DNA of 9,278 nucleotides. Origin: Planctomycetota bacterium. GTDB lineage: Bacteria; Planctomycetota; PUPC01; JABMSA01; JAUWKK01. The position numbers and the translations under genes were made by a program. Every line of letters starts with the position of its first letter. The stretch's first letter is position 1. The stretch is taken from contig JAUWKK010000086.1 of NCBI GenBank assembly GCA_030614245.1, positions 1-9,278 of the forward strand. Direction: 5' to 3'. The notes under the pieces were generated by a model, which saw only the letters and a program-made list of their open reading frames with translations, did no database searches and had not been told where the DNA came from. This document shows, piece by piece, positions 6,265 through 9,278 of the stretch.

Positions 6265-7053
6265 TCATAGGCCGCCTTCGGCGAGTTCGGACAGGGCTTG
6301 GCGGTTTCGGATTTCTATGTGTCGGCCTTTGACTGCGATCAGGTTGGCGGACTTTAGTTTGGCTAGCGCGCGGCTTAGGGTTTCGGGGATGGTGCCGATC
6401 TGCCCGGCAAGCTCGCGTTTGGTTTGTGGGAGGTCAAACTTGTCGGTGCCGGCCTGGGCGGCCAGGCGTAGCAGCAGGCCGGCAAGGCGGGCTGGGACGT
6501 CTTTTAGCGAGAGGTCCTCGATTAGCCGATTGAACTCCCGCAGCTTGGCGGACATGCCGGCTAACATTCCCATAGCCAAGTCGGGATTGGCCTCGATAGC
6601 TCGGCGGATTTCCGTCCGCCCCACCGCCAGCAGCTCGGCGTCCTCGACGACCTCGGCGGTGGCTGGGTAGGCCGCCCCCGAGAGCACGGCCGCCTCGGCG
6701 AACGTAATGCCCGGCCCGTACATGTGCAGTATCTGCTCGTCGCCGCGCGGCGATAGCTTGTAGAGCTTGACGCGCCCGGCGAGGATGAGAAAGAACCGCT
6801 CCGCCGGCTCGCCGGAGCCGAACAGTGTCGTCCCGGCCGGGCGGCGGATCGTATGGCACCGGCTGAGGACCAGTTCGACTGCCTGGTCGTCCAGGGCCGA
6901 GAATATCGGCATCCGCCTGGCGGCTTCGAGAACGCTATGACGCGGTAGTTGTGCCACTGATTTGCCTTGCGCCACGAATGGCCATAAGTTGAGGCTCTCC
7001 ATCTGACAAGCTGAGAAATCACAGCCCAGATCAACGCCCTGAGTGTAGTACAT
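6265..7053 (-). CDS. hcpR: Crp/Fnr-family regulator, HcpR-like
   Basis: A transcription factor with an N-terminal cyclic-nucleotide-binding-type sensor fold (about residues 45-165, RMPIFSALDD through GDEQILHMYGPGITFAEAA) and a C-terminal winged helix (about 190-255). The recognition helix reads IPETLSRALAKL; its E-x-x-S-R pattern is that of Fnr, which contacts TTGA half-sites and fits the palindrome at 2105-2118. There is no Fnr-type N-terminal Cys cluster, so direct Fe-S oxygen sensing is unlikely; HcpR proteins are reported to use heme to sense NO. The ATG at 7053 gives 262 residues, about 30 more than usual. A GTG at 6957 preceded by AAGG gives 230 residues starting just before the conserved domain and is a strong alternative. 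It lies 10 bases after the permease gene, so they form an operon. The symbol is an inference from fold plus context. Confidence 0.85.
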   Translation of the reverse strand: MYYTQGVDLGCDFSACQMESLNLWPFVAQGKSVAQLPRHSVLEAARRMPIFSALDDQAVELVLSRCHTIRRPAGTTLFGSGEPAERFFLILAGRVKLYKLSPRGDEQILHMYGPGITFAEAAVLSGAAYPATAEVVEDAELLAVGRTEIRRAIEANPDLAMGMLAGMSAKLREFNRLIEDLSLKDVPARLAGLLLRLAAQAGTDKFDLPQTKRELAGQIGTIPETLSRALAKLKSANLIAVKGRHIEIRNRQALSELAEGGL

Positions 7054-7063
7054 ATTACCCGGC

Positions 7064-7894
7064 TCATAGCAGAAGCGCCGCCGCTCCCTGCCAGATCAGC
7101 CATCCGCCGGCCAGGGCGAGCAGGCCGTAAACGATCCTGCTGAACTGCACCTGGTTGACGCGGTTGTGCAGCAATTTGCCGAGCAATCCCCCGGCCGCGA
7201 TGGCCGGCAGCAGGAGCAGCCCGGCGCCAAGCGTGCCCGTGTCGATCATGCCCTCGGCGAAGTACGGGATGAGCTTTGCCTGGTTGGCGATCCAGAAGAA
7301 CAGCGCCGTCGAGGCCACGAACTGGCCCTTGGGCATCTGTTGGGGGAGCATGTACATCGCGACAATCGGCCCGGCCGCGTGGGCGAGGGTGGAGCTTACG
7401 CCCGCGGCGGCCCCGGCGACGGAGCCCTGCCAGAACACCGGCCGGAACATCAGCGGCTTTCCGCGGGCGCTCCGCACAACGTGCAACGCGACGAACGACA
7501 GTGCGATTGCGCCGACGCCGGTTTTGAGCCAGGCGTTGGCGGCCTCGGCGCCGCCCGCGGCGCGAAGCTCGCCGATGGCGTGCAGTATGGCCCAGCCGGC
7601 GCCGATTCCCACGGCCGCGCCGGGCAGGAGCATTCCCACGGCCCGGAGGTTCCACTTGCCCATCCAGGCCGCGAAGGCGACGTAGTCGGCGGCGATAAGT
7701 ATCGGCAGCATTATGCCGATGGCGAGTTTGGAGTTTCCCCCGCAGGCGAAGATCATCAGCGGCACGGCCAGCAGTCCGGCGCTTCCGCCGAATCCCGCTT
7801 TTGCCATGCTGAACAGCACCGCCGCCACCGAGCCCACCGCGAGGAAAAGGGCCAGGTTCTGCAACTCCGCCGGGACCAGCGACCAGGACAGCAT
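7064..7894 (-). CDS. TauE/SafE-family membrane permease (sulfite/organosulfur anion exporter family)
   Basis: An integral membrane protein of the TauE/SafE (DUF81, PF01925) family, whose members export sulfite, sulfoacetate or related anions; the substrate here is unknown. Family signatures are MAKAGFGGSAGLLAVPLM near the N-terminus and GVSSTLAHAAGPIVAMYMLPQ in the second half, followed by FFWIANQAKLIPYFAEG. About eight hydrophobic helices are visible, ending in WLIWQGAAALLL. I place the start at the ATG at 7894 (276 residues) because GGAG lies 6 bases upstream. An in-frame ATG at 7960 would add 22 residues, but it falls inside the left arm of the repeat hairpin and has no binding site. It is the first gene of a two-gene unit with the HcpR-like regulator. 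Confidence 0.92.
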   Translation of the reverse strand: MLSWSLVPAELQNLALFLAVGSVAAVLFSMAKAGFGGSAGLLAVPLMIFACGGNSKLAIGIMLPILIAADYVAFAAWMGKWNLRAVGMLLPGAAVGIGAGWAILHAIGELRAAGGAEAANAWLKTGVGAIALSFVALHVVRSARGKPLMFRPVFWQGSVAGAAAGVSSTLAHAAGPIVAMYMLPQQMPKGQFVASTALFFWIANQAKLIPYFAEGMIDTGTLGAGLLLLPAIAAGGLLGKLLHNRVNQVQFSRIVYGLLALAGGWLIWQGAAALLL

Positions 7895-7951
7895 TCTCGT
7901 CTCCATCAGAAGAATGGACATTGAAGGCCCCGCCGCAAGCGAAAGCAAAAG

Positions 7952-8068
7952 GATTCTCATCGCAGAGGACGCAGAGGTCGCAGAGGAAAGGCGAAGATAA
8001 GAAGAAATGAGATCCGGCTTTTGTTTCTTCTTTTCTCTGCGCTCTCGGCGATCTCTGCGATGAGAATC
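7952..8068. repeat. 117-bp palindromic repeat element (MITE/REP-like hairpin, CGCAGAG family)
   Basis: GATTCTCATCGCAGAG (7952-7967) and CTCTGCGATGAGAATC (8053-8068) are a perfect 16-bp inverted repeat. Inside, the left arm has three CGCAGAG-like units (7961-7986) and the right arm their complements (8035-8058), with GAAGAA (8001-8006) opposite TTCTTC (8025-8030), so nearly the whole element can fold into one hairpin. It lies between the divergently read permease and rhomboid genes. A 32-bp stretch at 1763-1794 matches its right arm, which shows it is a dispersed family. No transposase is present, so movement would depend on an enzyme elsewhere. Confidence 0.85.
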
Positions 8069-8201
8069 GGCCGCTCGCCAGTTTTGCTGGCGGGCCTGTG
8101 GGCCGGCGGCTACAATGGGGGCGCTATTGCGTTAACCTAAACTAATACTGGCACCTTGCCTTAGGCGGGCCTTGGCTTTAGGCGCCTGCACGGATTGAAG
8201 G
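8069..8201. other. Gap upstream of the rhomboid gene, with a small hairpin and weak promoter-like box
   Basis: CGCCAG (8076-8081) and CTGGCG (8087-8092) form a 6-bp stem with a TTTTG loop, extended by flanking GGCC (8069-8072 and 8093-8096). TACAAT at 8111-8116 resembles a -10 box, but I see no well-spaced -35. Nothing else is recognisable. Confidence 0.35.
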
Positions 8202-9278
8202 ATGTTCATACCCATTCGCACCGAGTACCGGATGTCACACCGGCCGTAGGTCAACTACGCGTTGGTGGCCGCCAACGTGCTCATATTCGCGGCGGGCCTT
8301 AACGGCGCCAGCGATGTCATTCGCCCCTGGCTGCTGTATCCGAACGATCCGAGGGTCGAGCAGTTCTTCAGTTCGGCGTTCCTGCACGCCGACTTCTGGC
8401 ACCTGGCGGGCAACATGTTGTTCCTGTGGGTTTTTGGCGGGCCGCTCAACGATCGACTGGGACACGTCGCCTACCTCGCGTTCTACCTGGCCGGGGCCGT
8501 GCTGGCCGGCGTCGGCTACGTCCTGCTGGCGGGTGCCGCGCCGGTGCTGGGCGCCTCGGGTGCCATCTGCGCCGTCACCGGGGCATACCTGGTGCTCTTC
8601 CCGCAGGTCAGGCTCACCGTGCTGATGATCCTCTACTTCATCACCACGTTCCAGATGTCCAGCCTGTACTTCGTGGGCTTCCAGTTCCTCTATAACGTCC
8701 TCATGACGGCCACGGGCGCCGGCGGGGGGGTCGCCTTCGCGGCCCACACGGCCGGGTATGTGTTCGGCATCGCGGTGGGCCTTGCCCTGCTGTCGGTGCG
8801 GCTCTTGCCGCGCGACCAGATGGACCTGCTCAGCATGTTCAGCCACGCCAGCAAGCGGGGCCGCTACAGGCGGATGGTTTCGCAGGGCTTCAAGCCGTTC
8901 CAGTCCGACGGCCCGGCCCGGCCACGGTTCGATCAGCCCAAGCACGGCCGGTGGGTCGAGGCCCGGAGCGTCCGGTCCGAGCCGTCCGATACCCAGCAGG
9001 CGCGCGAGATCGAGCTTCGTCAGGAAATCGCCGCCGCCTGCACCCGTCACGACCTGCCGGCCGCGGCGGAGAAATACCTCCAACTCGTTCGAATCGCCGA
9101 GGACGCCGTCCTGTCGCGCCAGGCGCAGCTCGACGTGGCCAACCAGTTGATGGCCCAGGAGCAGTACCCCGCGGCCGCCGACGCCTACGAGCGGTTCCTG
9201 CGGCACTACGGCGCTTACGCGCACACGCCCGACATTCACCTCATGCTGGGGCTTGTCTACGGGCGATATCTGCATCAG
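8202..9278 (+). pseudogene. Rhomboid-family intramembrane serine protease, interrupted by in-frame TAG at codon 16; runs off right edge
   Basis: Read from the ATG at 8202 the frame gives MFIPIRTEYRMSHRP, a TAG at 8247-8249, then VNYALVAANVLIFAAG and an open frame to the edge (359 codons). The protein is a clear rhomboid: LHADFWHLAGNMLFLWVFG (61-79), the catalytic serine motif GASGA (Ser119), and the catalytic His in FAAHTAGYVFG (His182), with about six hydrophobic segments. The soluble tail from about 205 is charged and becomes TPR-like helical near the end (LDVANQLMAQEQYPAAADAYERFL). In relatives I recall, codon 16 is often Trp or another hydrophobic residue, so TGG to TAG is a single change. 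It may be a true nonsense mutation, a sequencing error, readthrough, or a gene starting downstream at TTG or GTG (about 8259-8264). GAAGG directly abuts the ATG, an unusually tight spacing. Family identity is secure; pseudogene status is uncertain. Confidence 0.7.

Noticed and set aside
6561..7655. Minus-strand 364-codon open frame overlapping the permease and regulator genes
   Set aside because: It is an Arg/Gly/Ala-rich out-of-frame shadow of two well-supported genes, with no domain.
7166..7924. Plus-strand 252-codon open frame
   Set aside because: Antisense shadow of the TauE/SafE gene in GC-rich DNA; charged low-complexity translation with no family match.
8235..9275. Minus-strand 346-codon open frame opposite the rhomboid gene
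   Set aside because: The plus strand has clear rhomboid catalytic motifs; this frame is low-complexity and Arg/Glu/Gln/Gly-rich, and stays open only because of GC bias.

Overview
The flanks are GC-rich, densely coding DNA. The right-hand rhomboid gene has the N-terminus (MFIPIRTEYR...) that I associate with planctomycetes, especially the Phycisphaerae side. Together with the anaerobe-type (class I) hybrid cluster protein and repeated 'CGCAGAG' elements, this suggests an anaerobic or facultative planctomycete, probably a metagenome contig. That placement is inference from family resemblance, not a database result.

Layout. (1) Positions 1-2118, minus strand: a nitrosative-stress operon read in the order ferredoxin-type Fe-S protein (2032-1226), YgbA/NO-stimulated family protein (1223-888), hydroxylamine reductase/hybrid cluster protein Hcp (809 and off the left edge). 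A perfect palindrome TTGACCTAGGTCAA (2105-2118) lies just upstream, where a Crp/Fnr-type activator would bind. (2) About 2120-6250, plus strand: a less GC-rich block that looks like an inserted island. After about 570 bases with no convincing gene there is a strong sigma70 promoter, a 53-residue Arg/His-rich peptide gene too short for routine ORF calling (2774-2935), a 927-residue protein (2995-5778) and an 84-residue unknown protein (5848-6102). The large protein joins a radical SAM/SPASM peptide maturase to a C-terminal UPF0489/arginase-like domain. (3) About 6250-7894, minus strand: a TauE/SafE permease followed by a Crp/Fnr regulator resembling HcpR, the expected regulator of the hcp operon. 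(4) 7952-8068: a 117-bp repeat hairpin. (5) 8202-9278, plus strand: a rhomboid protease gene interrupted by an in-frame TAG at codon 16 and running off the right edge.

How it works together. The two minus-strand blocks fit one NO/hydroxylamine detoxification module: an HcpR-like sensor, its probable operator, Hcp, a probable electron donor and YgbA. The island separates the regulator from its target. It is the most novel item: an apparent RiPP (ribosomally made, post-translationally modified peptide) cassette. One polypeptide carries both a cyclophane-type radical SAM maturase (FxsB-like) and a probable peptide arginase. The adjacent precursor ends in ATYSRMHHRHSRS, which contains three aromatic/imidazole-X-Arg triads (YSR, HHR, HSR). 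The inference is that the rSAM domain crosslinks Tyr/His to Arg-containing triads and the arginase domain converts Arg to ornithine in the same peptide.
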